In this document: positions 10,745 to 21,235 of the stretch, piece after piece
Position numbering within the stretch: position 1 is the first letter of the stretch
How the letters are laid out: each line of letters opens with the position of its first letter
Source: Cercis canadensis
Lineage: Eukaryota; Streptophyta; Magnoliopsida; Fabales; Fabaceae
Assembly (NCBI GenBank): GCA_003255065.1
Contig: QAOA01001581.1
Span: forward strand, 40,757 to 104,756
Reading direction: 5' to 3'
DNA: 64,000 bases
Made by a program: the position numbers and the translations under genes
The notes under the pieces: generated by a model
What the model was told of the DNA's origin: nothing
Database searches by the model: none
The model's input: the letters and a program-made list of their open reading frames with translations, nothing else

Positions 10745-12065
10745 GCATGAACCAGTTCGGTTCAGTTTGGACGGTTTCACGGTTTGAACGGCACATAATT
10801 GCAGTCCCATGTAAACCTGAAGAGATGGAGTAGATATTAGTCAAAATATTCAAGATAAAGCTGGGTCTTAGCATTCTAGCATAAACCTTCAAAAATCTCT
10901 TGTTCAATAATTAATAACATCTATAGGCATAGCCGCATAGCATAGTTCTTCAATCCAAACTATTCCAGCATACACAACCATAAAAAGAAGCAAAACACAA
11001 GTAAGCCCATATGACAGAAACATTAATAAAAACTAAAACATATAAAATTTTGTCAAACCTCCAAAATTAACAAACAATAACAACAACAATAAGCAACCTT
11101 ATCCTTCTTTTAATCAACATATAAATCAAGCTTCTGCAGATTGAAAACATCACAAAAAACATGGCCTGGGAATGGGAAGGGTAAGATCACAATGTGAGCA
11201 GGAGGAGGAGGAGGAGGAGGGGTTTGCATTTGATTTTGCTTTTGCTCCATCGATCATCACTCGGCTAGCTCACAACTGATAAGGGTGATGAGATTAATTG
11301 GTCACTTTGTAATTAAGTGCTTGCATGCTGGGCATAGTGTACAATGAACATCTTCAAAATGTGCAGCAATGCAAATTCTAACATATGTCGTAATTTGAAG
11401 CCACGTATGTGGCAATACCGGTTCTACCAATTTGTTAACTTACTGTAACTGGTTTGCCGAAATTAAAATTTTGGCCACATACTGCTCTTCTTCTCTTCCT
11501 CCCCAAAGATTGACAACGACGACAGAGCACCATCATTCATTCTCTGTTTGGTTCCCGAGTCAAGAGACAAGAAGCGATGAATAGTTGAACACCTAAGCAG
11601 GTCCACCGTCCATGGAGAAGAAGCGATGAACACCCACGGCAGCAGGTCTGACACCGACAGATTCAGAGACCAACAGGCATCAACAGCAAAGAGTTCACGA
11701 CTGTTAGTGGTGGTGCAATGGAGAAGAGAGGAGAGCAAATGTGAGGTGGGTGACGGGCGACGGAGGTGTTATGCTAGGGCTCGAAATTTCTGAAATTGGG
11801 GGAGAAGTCTGAAGTGAAGACCACCTAGACCTAACTTACCTAAGTAATCAGATTACACATAAAACGACGTCGTATGAACATGTGCGGGTCGGTTCGGTTC
11901 AGTGGCGGTTTGGATTCGTGAACCCATCGACCGAACCGCATATATTCGGTTTCATTGATTTTAAACTGAACCAAACCACATAGTTGCGGTTCAGCGACCC
12001 GATGGCTTCGATTTGGGTCAGGCTAGGCGGTTTGGTTAGGTTGGCCCGCCCGCTGAACACCCCTA
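10745..12065. mobile_element. hAT-like element 1, copy 2 (5' end missing)
   Basis: This copy of 7171-8481 ends with the same GAACACCCCTA and the flank AGTTTAGG (12066-12073). The first 124 bp of the element are absent because the tandem-duplication breakpoint lies inside it. It has a slightly longer GGA run near 11208-11220 than copy 1 (around 7630). It cannot be mobilised from this copy because one terminal repeat is gone. Confidence 0.8.
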
Positions 12066-12152
12066 AGTTTAGGTACCTACCCTTAACCGTCTTTGCCTCC
12101 TTATCCTGCACCTCTCTTCTACTCCTTAAAACCCACCACAACCATTGAAGAC

Positions 12153-14448
12153 TAGGGGTGTAAGGAAAGTCAGCCAAATCGTTAAAACCGGCCGAACCAG
12201 ACCGAACCGGAGAAAATCGGACCAAACCAAGAGATATGGTCCGGTTTTCGGTTTGAATGTTTGAAAAAATGAAGCATTCGGTTCGGTTTTCGATTTCTAT
12301 GAAGAAAAACCGGTGATAAACCGAACCGAACCAAGTATAAGCAAAACGACGCCGTTTTAGTACATAAGGGCCTTCTGAAACTTGCCCTAACCTAACTCCC
12401 TCGACACTTCACTCACTTCACACAAATCTGAAATTGAAATCCTCCTGTTTCTCTCCTCGAGTTCTCTCGTTCTCTCCTCTCACCCTCCCAAGTCCCATCC
12501 CATTCTATGACTATCCTCCTCGGACTTGAAGACCTGAACTTGCCTTCGCCGCCTCGCCGTCGCCGCCATCGTGGACAAGTTTCATCAGGTACTGTGACCT
12601 GACATTCACATCCTCTGTTAACATAACCTTCGTTCTTTTTGTAATTTTTGGTAGAATACTAAGCAGTGCCTGCAATGTGTGTGGCTAATGACTATTCTGT
12701 TCTGTATGCCCACTTGTTCCATATTGGTGTAGTTGTGAGTTTGAGTTTTGCTAGACACAGTCACACAGCTTGTGATATTGGTGAGTTTTCAAATGCTTTT
12801 CACTCTTGTGTTTACTTTCTTAATATGTGTGGATAAGGTACTATGACCTGACCTTCACATCCTCTGTTAACATGAGCTTCGTTCTTTTTGTAATTTTTGG
12901 TAGAATACTAAGCAGTGCTTGCCTCACTGCCTGCCTGGGTAGTGATCTCCTCTTGACAAGGGATATGTGGTCGTGAGAGAATTTAATGCCCAGATTAGGG
13001 GTAGTAGATCTAATTTATTTATGGAGAATTGTTCTGTGTGCATACTGAGAACTCTAATCTCTTTTAATGATACTATTAGCCTTGGTTTCTAAAATCTATT
13101 GCAAAGTGGTTGATGGTATATTAGGTCAAGACTGATGTGTATGGCTAATGACTATTCTGTTCTATATGCCCACTTGTTCCGTATTGGTGTAGTTGTGAGT
13201 TTGAGTTTTGCTAGACACAGTCACACAGCTTGTGATATTGGTGAGTTTTCAAATGCTTTTCACTCTTGTGTTTACTTTCTTAATATGTGTGGATCGTGTA
13301 CATTACTTTTCAGCTCCTGTTATTTATCGCAATATGCTTGTATCAGATTGTCAACAAGTTCTTCTTATGTGTGATTCAACAATAAAGAGAATGGTTTGTG
13401 TAATTTTTAGATAGTATTTTAGTTATACTGAAGATGACTAGAATTGTGTTAGTGGTCATTGCTGAAGATATAATTGTCAACTGCCTTACCCGGTATTAAT
13501 TCTTATTTTCTAGGAGTATGCTTTCTCACCTCCAGCACATGTAATAGAGCTTGGAGCAGGGGAGTCTAGAGAAGTCATTTTCCAGGCCACTCGTGTAGCT
13601 TACAAGTTTTATTTTGTCATTTTACTCACTTCTTTCATTCCAGTTATCCTTTCTTTTATTTAACCAAAAGCAATTATCAGTAAATATATGAGTTTACTTC
13701 ATCTCTAGCTTTAGGACTGATTTTTCGAAAGGTTATGTAATGTTTGATTGCTGATTTCTGAAGCCTACTACTTTAATGGAACCTAAAAATATACTGAATT
13801 TGTTTTTCCCTATATTGAGAAGATCTACAAAATGAAGTTCAAGTATTTACTTAGCTTATATATTTCTAGTGCTTTATTGTCTTGTAAATTTTGTACTTCT
13901 CTATTCATATAGTATTTTGCGTGATGGTTCCCTGCCTACAATCTGCTGACTTTATTGAGAAGTAATTTAGACCAATTTTGAGGTAGTTTCCAGAAATTTT
14001 CTCCACTGTGTTTCTTATAAGAAAATAAGAACTTTTGTTAGCAGAAATTCTATCTCACATATATCAGCTAGTCCAAAGTTTGAATTGAATTGCAGTAGAT
14101 GAACTAATGTTAGGTTAATTAGTGTTATTGGATAAGCTCAGTTTTAGTGATATTTAATTATTGATTTACTGATTTTATGTGCATTAGGATAATTTATTTG
14201 TATTTTGTTTTGGTTGATTTGCTTATATGTGCAGGATTTCTGGCTGTTTTCTTGTTAAAATACAAAAAATTGACTTCTACAGGTTTTTTGGCCAAACCGA
14301 CTGAACCGAACCGAATCAAACCGGTTCGATTTGAGTCGGTTTTAATTTTAAAATTTTAAAAATCGGATCGAATCGAACCGAGATTTCCTAGCCGGTCCGG
14401 ACCGGTTTGGGGTGAAAACCGAACCGAACCAAACCGATTACACCGCAA
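12153..14448. mobile_element. hAT-like element 2, copy 2
   Basis: It begins TAGGGGTGTAA at 12153 and ends in a mutated terminus TTACACCGCA at 14448, with TTGAAGAC on both sides (12145-12152 and 14449-14456). Inside, the stretch 12584-12671 plus 12672-12835 repeats sequence equivalent to copy 1 positions 9001-9090 and 9300-9459, giving a scrambled local duplication. The exon-like block is retained at 13514-13606. Confidence 0.8.
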
Positions 14449-14581
14449 TTGAAGACTGAAGAGCACGGAAGCAGAGCTGCAGAAGCAGAGCTGCAGAAGC
14501 AGCCAAACTCCGAACCTGTGGACCACTTCGGGGCGAACAGGGAGGACCAAAGGATCACGGAAACCACTTTTAGGTACGAAT

Positions 14582-15057
14582 ACTTTTTAGCTGAAGTACA
14601 TTATGAACTTGGTGTGAACAAACATGGCCATGAATTTCAAGGAAACCCAAAATTATAGAAAATTGCTGTTATCTTGTTCTGCTACTTTCTGCTACTGCTA
14701 TCTCTTGTGTTTTTTTTTTTTTTTTTTTNTTTTTCAGGTTACTTTCTCGCATTTAGACAATTTGGGTATTAAATAACCAAGTTTTTCTTGGTCGGTCATG
14801 ACTGAAGCAAGGAAATTTGGTATATATTAGCCAAATGCAATTATTTTAAACCCTCTTGGGACTGAATTTATTTTCCATGGCATTTTGATTGAAAGGAAAA
14901 TAAATAAGAAACAGAGCTCGAAGCGGAAATGGCAGTGTCACAATACGTTGTTGTTTGAATTGACTCTTTCTGTGTAGAATGGCTTAATGGATGTGGTAGG
15001 TAATCTGTGAGATTTTTTTTTTTTGGTTTAATTTAATTGTTTGTTATACAATTCAAA
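14582..15057. other. Duplicated non-coding block with assembly joint in poly-T
   Basis: This region is shared with 24715-25021 up to 14890. It includes a T-run of about 20 bases interrupted by an n at 14729, probably a sequencing slippage point. The open stretch LAEVHYELGVNKHGHEFQGN occurs in both copies, but I see no domain and no supporting gene structure. Confidence 0.45.
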
Positions 15058-15560
15058 CTTCAAAGCCATAATTTTCTGGTTTTCCAGCATGATTTCTTAC
15101 CACCATATATTTGTTAGTTTTATGAGCAGGTGGGATTTGAGTAAAATTAGTTTTCAATTATTTTGAAAGAGGCTAGTTGTTGTAAAATTGGCTTGTTAGT
15201 TTGCTTAGTTCTGGTTCCTGTAGTGGGTTATAATTTCTGCTTCTCCAGCATGATTACTTTTTGTAAAATTAGTTTTATAAGCAGGAGGGGTTTGTCATTG
15301 GCTACTTGTAAAATTAATTTCTTTGTCTGCTTGGTTCATGTTCCCATAGTGGGTTATAATTTCTGGTTTTCCAGAATGATTTCTTATAGCCACAAATTTG
15401 ATAGTTTTATAACCTTGTGGAGTTTGTATAAAATTAGTTTGCAGTTATGTTTTTTAGGCTAGTTATAAAATTAGTTTGTTAGTTTGCTTGGTTCTGGTTC
15501 CTATAGTGTTTGGGTTATAATCTCTGCATTTCTAGCATGATTTCTTATAACCATAGTTTC
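15058..15560 (+). repeat. Degenerate tandem repeat upstream of PPR copy A
   Basis: A unit of roughly 130-170 bases recurs about four times. Each carries a version of tagtgggttataatttctg, ttccagcatgatttctta, then gttagttttataagcaggtg and taaaattagttt. The units are diverged, so the array is old. The same array precedes PPR copy B at 28050-28470, so it existed before the segmental duplication. Confidence 0.7.
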
Positions 15561-15734
15561 TTGCATGATTTCCAGAAATAACTAATTGTATATTTGGCTC
15601 TTCTATTGTAGCCTAAATTACCATTAAGGATCTGGATATAGCACTGGTTCTGAAATATGAAATGCATAGAGAAAACATGTCACTTGGATATGGTTGTGAA
15701 GTTATATCAGTTGGAGAATAGGAGTAATGTTAGC

Positions 15735-18467
15735 ATGCTATTTCCCTGGCTTCAATTAAAACCGAAGCTACTCTTGCTTGTTTATCCCTTGTCCAACACA
15801 AAATCCAGCCTCTTCTTCTCCACTACACCCACGTTCCCTCCTATAACATCTACAACCTTGAAAGAATGCAAGACCTGAATAAAAGCCAAGCTCTTGCATC
15901 AGCAAATCTTGGTCCAGGGTCTTCTAAACTTGGTCAACAACCTCATTGGTTCATACATAGCTTGCAGTTGTACTATTGGTGCTATATTGCTACTGAAGTG
16001 CCTTCACCCTTCCCCAGGTTCAGTTTTCTGGTGGAATCAGCTGATAAGGCGTGCAGTGCACTAAGGAAACTCCAATGATGTTTTGGATCTTTACCTTCGG
16101 ATGAAAGACTTGGCTGGATGCCCGGCCACTATACCTACCCTTTTGTTCTTAGAGCCTGTGGTGAGCTTCCATCATTCCAAAGGGGTGCTTCAGTTCATGC
16201 TGCTGTGTGCAGAAATGGGTTCGAGTTGAATGTTTTTGTTTGTAATGCCACAGTTGCAATGTATGGTAGGTGTGGTGCAATAGGTGATGCACAGAAAATG
16301 TTTGATCAATTGTGTCAAAGAGGCATTGAGCACTTAGTTTCTTGGAATTCTATAGTATCTACTTATGCACAAGCCGGTGATTTAAAGAATGCACTTGACC
16401 TAATGACTAATGGACATAGGTTCTCACCGGATGCAGTGAGCCTTGTTAACATACTTGCTGGTTGCGCTTCAATGGCTGCATCTTNAATTGTGTCAAAGAG
16501 GGATTGAGCACTTAGTTTCTTGGAATTCTATAGTATCTACTTATGCACAAGCCGGTGATTTAAAGAATGCACTTGACCTAATGACTAATGGACATAGGTT
16601 CTCACCGGATGCAGTGAGCCTTGTTAACATACTTGCTGGTTGCGCTTCAATGGCTGCATCTTTGAAGGGGAAACAGGTTCATGGGTTTGCTATTAGAAGT
16701 GGATTGATTGATGATATCTTTGTGAGTAATGCTATCATTGACATGTATGCCACGTGTGATTGAAGCTAATATGGTTTTTGAGAGGATGAAGGCTAAGGAT
16801 GTGGTTTCTTGGAATGCTATGGTTACATGGTATTCTCAGATTGGCCGATTTGATGATGCTCTTTCTTGTTTGAGAAGATGCAAGAGGAGAACATTGAGTT
16901 AGATGTTGTAACATGGAGTGCTGTTATTGCAGGGTATTCTCAGAGAGAACATGGCTATGAAGCCCTGAATGTGTTTCAACAGATGTTCAGTTGTGGGGTT
17001 CAGCCAAATGTGGTTACTCTTGTGTCTCTACTTTCAGGTTGTGCATCTGTTGGAGCATTACTTCATGGGAAAGAACTCATTGTTACGCCATCAAATCTAT
17101 TCTGAATTTAGAAGGGCATGATCCAGGGGATGATATGATGGTAATTAATGGTCTGATTGACATGTATGCTAAATGCAAAAGTGCCAAAGTGGCTCGTATA
17201 ATGTTTGATTCAATATCTCCAATAGAAAGGGATGTGGTTACTTGGACTGTGATGATTGGTGGCTATGCCCAGCATGGTGATGCCAACCATGCACTACAAC
17301 TTTTCTCTGAAATGTTCAAAACAGGAAACTATAAAACTGAATGATTTTACATTATCTTGTGCCCTTATGGCTTGTGCTCAGTTGGCAGCATTATGGTTTG
17401 GTAGGAAAATTCATGCCTATGTGTTGCTCAATGGATACAATTCCACGATGCTATTTGTGGCCAATTGCCTTATAGACATGTTTTCCAAATCTGGAGATGT
17501 AGATGTTGCTTGAATTGTTTTTGACAACTTGCAGGAGCGGAATGCCGTATCTTGGACATCTTTAATGACAGGTTATGGCATGCATGGACGTGGTGAAGAT
17601 GCTCTTTGGGTTTTTGATGAGATGAGGAAAGCAGGTCTAGTGCCTGATGGCATAACCTTCCTTCTTGTGCTTTATGCATGTAGTCATTCGGGGATGATAG
17701 ATCATGGAATGAATTACTTTTATAGAATGAGCACAGATTTTGTGGTTGCTCCTGGAGTAGAGCATTACTCTTGCACAGTTGATCTTTTGGGTCTTGCTGG
17801 TCGCTTAGGTGAAGCTCTGAAACTCATTAATAACATGCCCATGGAACCAACCCCAATAGTGTGGGTGGCCCTGCTTAGTGCTTGCCGGATCCATTCAAAC
17901 GTGGAACTTGGAGAATTTGCTGCAAATCGATTGTCAGAATTGGAATCAGAGAATGATAGGACATATACTTTGCTTTCAAACATATATGCTAATGCTAGGT
18001 GTTGGAAAGATGTAGCCAGGATCAGATATTTGATGAAGCATACCGGGATGAGGGAAAGGCCTGGTTGCAGCTCGGTCCAAGGAAGGGAAGGCACTGTAAC
18101 CTTCTTTGTGGGAGACAGGTCTCATTCACAATCTCAACAGATATATGAAATTCTTGCAGACTTAATTCAATGCATCAAAGCAATTGGGTATGTTCCTCAA
18201 ACAAGTTATGCTCTTCTTGATGTGCATGATGAAGAGAGAGGTGATATGCTTTTTGAACATAGTGAGAAGTTAGCTCTTGCTTATGGCATCCTAACATCTC
18301 CTTTGGGGACACCTATCCGAATCACCAAGAATTTATGCATCTGTGATGATTGTCACACTTCCTTTACCTACATATCCATGATTATTGAACATGAGAGCAT
18401 ACTGAGAGACTCAAGTCGCTTTCATCATTTCAAAAAAGGATCATGCTTATGTAAAGGCTACTGGTGA
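15735..18467 (+). pseudogene. PLS-DYW pentatricopeptide repeat protein, copy A, broken (At5g16860-like)
   Basis: DYW-class PPR proteins bind organelle RNA and specify C-to-U editing. From the ATG at 15735 there is a Ser/Leu-rich, presequence-like N-terminus. Repeat motifs such as VSWNSIVSTYAQAGDLKNAL, VVTWTVMIGGYAQHGDANHA and VSWTSLMTGYGMHGRGEDAL follow, then the E domain and a DYW domain with HSEKLALAYGI and the zinc pair CDDC, ending KGYW. Sequence and order match the Arabidopsis At5g16860 family as I recall it. Lesions: in-frame TGA at 15876, TAA at 16062, TGA at 17511 (CGA in copy B), and frameshifts near 16105, 16757, 16868, 17082 and 17330. The 177-bp repeat at 16308-16662 around an n is probably an assembly fault. 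The last 312 codons (17529-18467) remain open. Confidence 0.85.
16308..16662. other. Direct repeat around single n (probable assembly joint)
   Basis: Positions 16308-16484 and 16486-16662 are the same 177 bases with one visible mismatch (ggcattg versus gggattg), separated by one n at 16485. Inside the PPR reading frame this would duplicate 59 codons plus one undefined base. The second copy flows straight into the expected sequence, so the repeat is best read as overlapping contig ends that were not merged. Confidence 0.75.
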
Positions 18468-21089
18468 TAGTGGAGTCAAGCAAGTCCATCTTAAGTAAAA
18501 CATTTTTGCAATTGGAGAGGTAATTAGCTTATTGTACACTTGTTACGAAGCTCATCCGTCTTTATAATTGGAACATTGTCATAAAGACAATAATCAGTAA
18601 TAAACTAATACAGCTCATGTCATGTCTTCTGCTTCCTAATTCATATTTTAAAACTGAGTGATAATAAATTAATTATTTAGTGAAAAATAAAAACTCCTTT
18701 CGACGTTTCTTAGTTGACTTTTTATGGTTACTTCATCTAATTATCACTTTACTCATTAGTTTCACTGAATATCTGGACTAAATTCACTCATTGATGAACT
18801 CGAAAATCATATGCACAACTTCAAAATGCTTGGGTGCTAATTCATTCCACATCCGCACGGAAAGCATCAGCTCACATGTGGATGTGTGGTGTGCTGAACC
18901 CCTTAGCCGGGGTAGATGAAATGGGATACGACTCACGATTACATCCCCTTTTTTCATAAAGTAAAATTACATTTGGTTTGTTTTTAATTTCAAAGGCTAT
19001 CCTCTTTGACTGTACCTTGACAAAGTTTCTCTTTTGAGACTCTAGAATTAGGGAATATGCAACAAATTTTGGTCTAGATGTCCTAGTCATATTCAGACTA
19101 AGCATAAACTTACCTTGTTTTTTTATTGAGTTTCAAACATATTTAAATGGCTACTGTTTTTCCTTCTTGCTAGATTGTTGCTTTCATGTTCCCTACCCCA
19201 TCATGAGTATCAGTTTGTAAAAGTAATTTGACATAGGATTATCCTGGCTTATCCAAGATATATCCCATACCTCACCATGGTGTATTTCTGAAGAAACACC
19301 AAGAAATTTTTGGAGAGATATTTTATGAATGGCAGTTGTCAGACTGTGAAGGTGGATCTGGTATGTACTTGGTGTCTTCATAACTATTTTGCTGTCTGAA
19401 ACATGATTTACAGTATCTTAATGACTGTTGATTTTCATAATCTGTCTGGTATGAGTACTATGTGTATGATAAAAGAGTGTTTTGGACAATTGGTGAAATG
19501 TTTGCAGAACGAGTACTATTTCAAATTTAGGGGGCTTATTGTAAAGCTACATAATTGGAAAAAGATTCTTATCCCTCACCTAGAAATTCTAAGAAAGGTC
19601 TCATTCCCCCTTGTAGCTTGGGAAGTATATTCCTATTTGGCTAGAGATCGAGTTTCTCACCTAAGGCCATTTCTTTTTGCAAGCCACACATTCTCACTAA
19701 AAATCAGTAGGTTGTGATTAACAATTGCAAAATGATTAGCCTAAAAGAATTAGTATCAATTATCTTGGCGGTTCTCTCTCTCTAAGTAATTATCTTGAAA
19801 CTTCTCACACAAATAGATATTCTTCAAAAATGGTTCAAGTTGAATTCTTGTAGTATGATTTATTTGGTATCTCAGTTCTCTACTGTGTCTGTTCAGATTA
19901 TCAATTAAAATATCAGAATTCTGCAATTCCTAGTTGTTCAGATTCAATTTTTCCTACTTGCGATATAAGATTCAGAAATGAAGTTGAATTTTGAAAATCT
20001 GAATATAGGAGATTATATGTGATATTCGACAATGGATGGCAATGATAAATTAATTAGAAAGTAGCATGTTTTAAATTGATTAAGAAGTTTTTTTTCATCT
20101 TTCCAGAAAATTGAACATCTCTTCATATTAGAATTAGTGATGCAGTTTCTTGTGGAAGTAAAGTAAAAATAGTATATCATCTTCTGGAAGTAAGTAAATT
20201 TGTGCAGGACTGAATGAACAAGTTTAGCTGTTCTTTTCAAGAAGTAAGACTTTACATTCAAGAATCATAGAATAACTGTAGAATACCTTTCTAAATAAGA
20301 CAGATGAATTGCTGGCTGAATTGCTTCTCCATCTCCCTCTTTCATAGTAGCAATGCAGATTAGCTATTTGGTTGGTTTGTTTGAGTGGCCCATTTTTATA
20401 ATCAGATATTTTGAAAACTTAAACTGCATGTTAGGCTGAAAGCTTGCTGTAAAATTTCTAAGGTTTGTATTACAATAGCACAATTACTTTTCCTTACTTT
20501 GTGCTATGAATCTTTACTTTTTTGTGGAGAGCATAAGACTTTGTTTTTCCTTACTCCTTGTGTATTAGGAGTCCATCTAATTTGAACTCTTTTACATTTA
20601 TCCCTCGTTATCACTTATGAGATAATGGGCTTATTTAATTTCAGATGGAGTGAATTCATGAAACTTTCATATGATAAAGGAATCAATTGGACAAAAAGAG
20701 AACAACTAACTCCTCATATATTACTATCAGTGATCTATAAAAAATAAGGCATGGGAAAAACCATTGTATGCTCGTTAGTAAGCTCTTTTGGTCATTTTAG
20801 GGGAAAAAGAAAAAAGCTTTCAGAAGTTCTGAATTCTGATTACTATTTCTCAGCCTCAATTGTTGGAAGATGGTCTTATTTTTGGATCCTCTATTGAGAC
20901 CTAGAAATCCTGGGGTGCATGGGCAGAGTTTTAAAAATAACTTATCTTAATTAAGCTGTTGAATTGAAGATGCTTTGCACTATCTGCTGGGATACATTTG
21001 TGGCTTCTTGTGTGGAACAGGTTACAACAAATTTTGGTAGGACATGGTATGGCACATCGTATGACTACTTGTCTTTTTTCTTTTTTTTA
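18468..21089. other. 3' flank of PPR copy A, no gene seen
   Basis: 18468-18576 is the conserved 3' flank. 18656-19715 is shared with segment B. From 19716 to 21089 the sequence is unique, AT-rich and without recognisable coding potential. The open frame at 19403-19717 lies in the shared block, but its counterpart at 42730-43030 is not maintained, so I treat it as chance. Confidence 0.5.
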
Positions 21090-21235
21090 ACGGTAAGAGT
21101 ATAATCGGACTAGCTTTTGTGCACCAGGATTAAGTCCTTCCCCAAGCGATTTTAAAGGTGCACCCCCAACATTGACTTGGTGCATTGAGGGAAAAATTTC
21201 CTTGGCTCCAAGATTCAAACTTTGGCTGATTTGGA
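21085..21235 (-). mobile_element. SINE fragment, 5'-truncated
   Basis: The minus strand shows a B-box-like AGTTTGAATCTTGG (about 21204-21217), then a body with ggggtgcac and ctggtgcac, ending in an A-run (T-run 21074-21090 on plus). No A-box is seen, so the 5' end is missing or diverged. The call rests on the B-box and tail only. Confidence 0.4.

Larger units (their letters stand above)
7169..14581. repeat. Tandem duplication of the hAT-element pair
   Basis: Unit 1 (about 7169-10743) and unit 2 (about 10744-14581) match throughout with scattered substitutions. The junction at 10736-10748 fuses the sequence after element 2 (taggtacgaat) to the interior of element 1 (cgcatgaacc) with about one filler base. 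Unit 2 is longer, mainly because an internal piece of about 250 bp (12584-12835) is present twice. Both transposons predate the duplication, because both target duplications are copied with them. Confidence 0.85.
14505..19716 (+). repeat. Segmental duplication, copy A
   Basis: Blocks of this segment recur in order in 24641-43036: 14505-14890 with 24641-25021, about 15060-15655 with 28050-28585, 15715-18576 with 28940-35885 (less the copia element), 18656-19087 with 39744-40178, and 19083-19715 with 42426-43036. Copy A holds the less disrupted version of the PPR pseudogene. The block at 14505-14581 also occurs a third time at 10660-10740, because it was caught by the hAT-pair duplication. Confidence 0.85.

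Noticed and set aside
15163-15462. 99-codon hydrophobic frame upstream of PPR copy A
   Set aside because: It is produced by the degenerate tandem array. The repeated CKI-FVCLVHVPIVGYNF pattern follows the DNA repeat, not a protein family.
15058-15560. CRISPR-like regular repeats
   Set aside because: The units are long, adjacent and diverged, with no constant repeat plus unique spacer structure, and this is a plant nuclear genome.
19403-19717. 104-codon frame in the shared 3' flank
   Set aside because: The counterpart in segment B (42730-43030) does not maintain the frame, and no family is recognisable.
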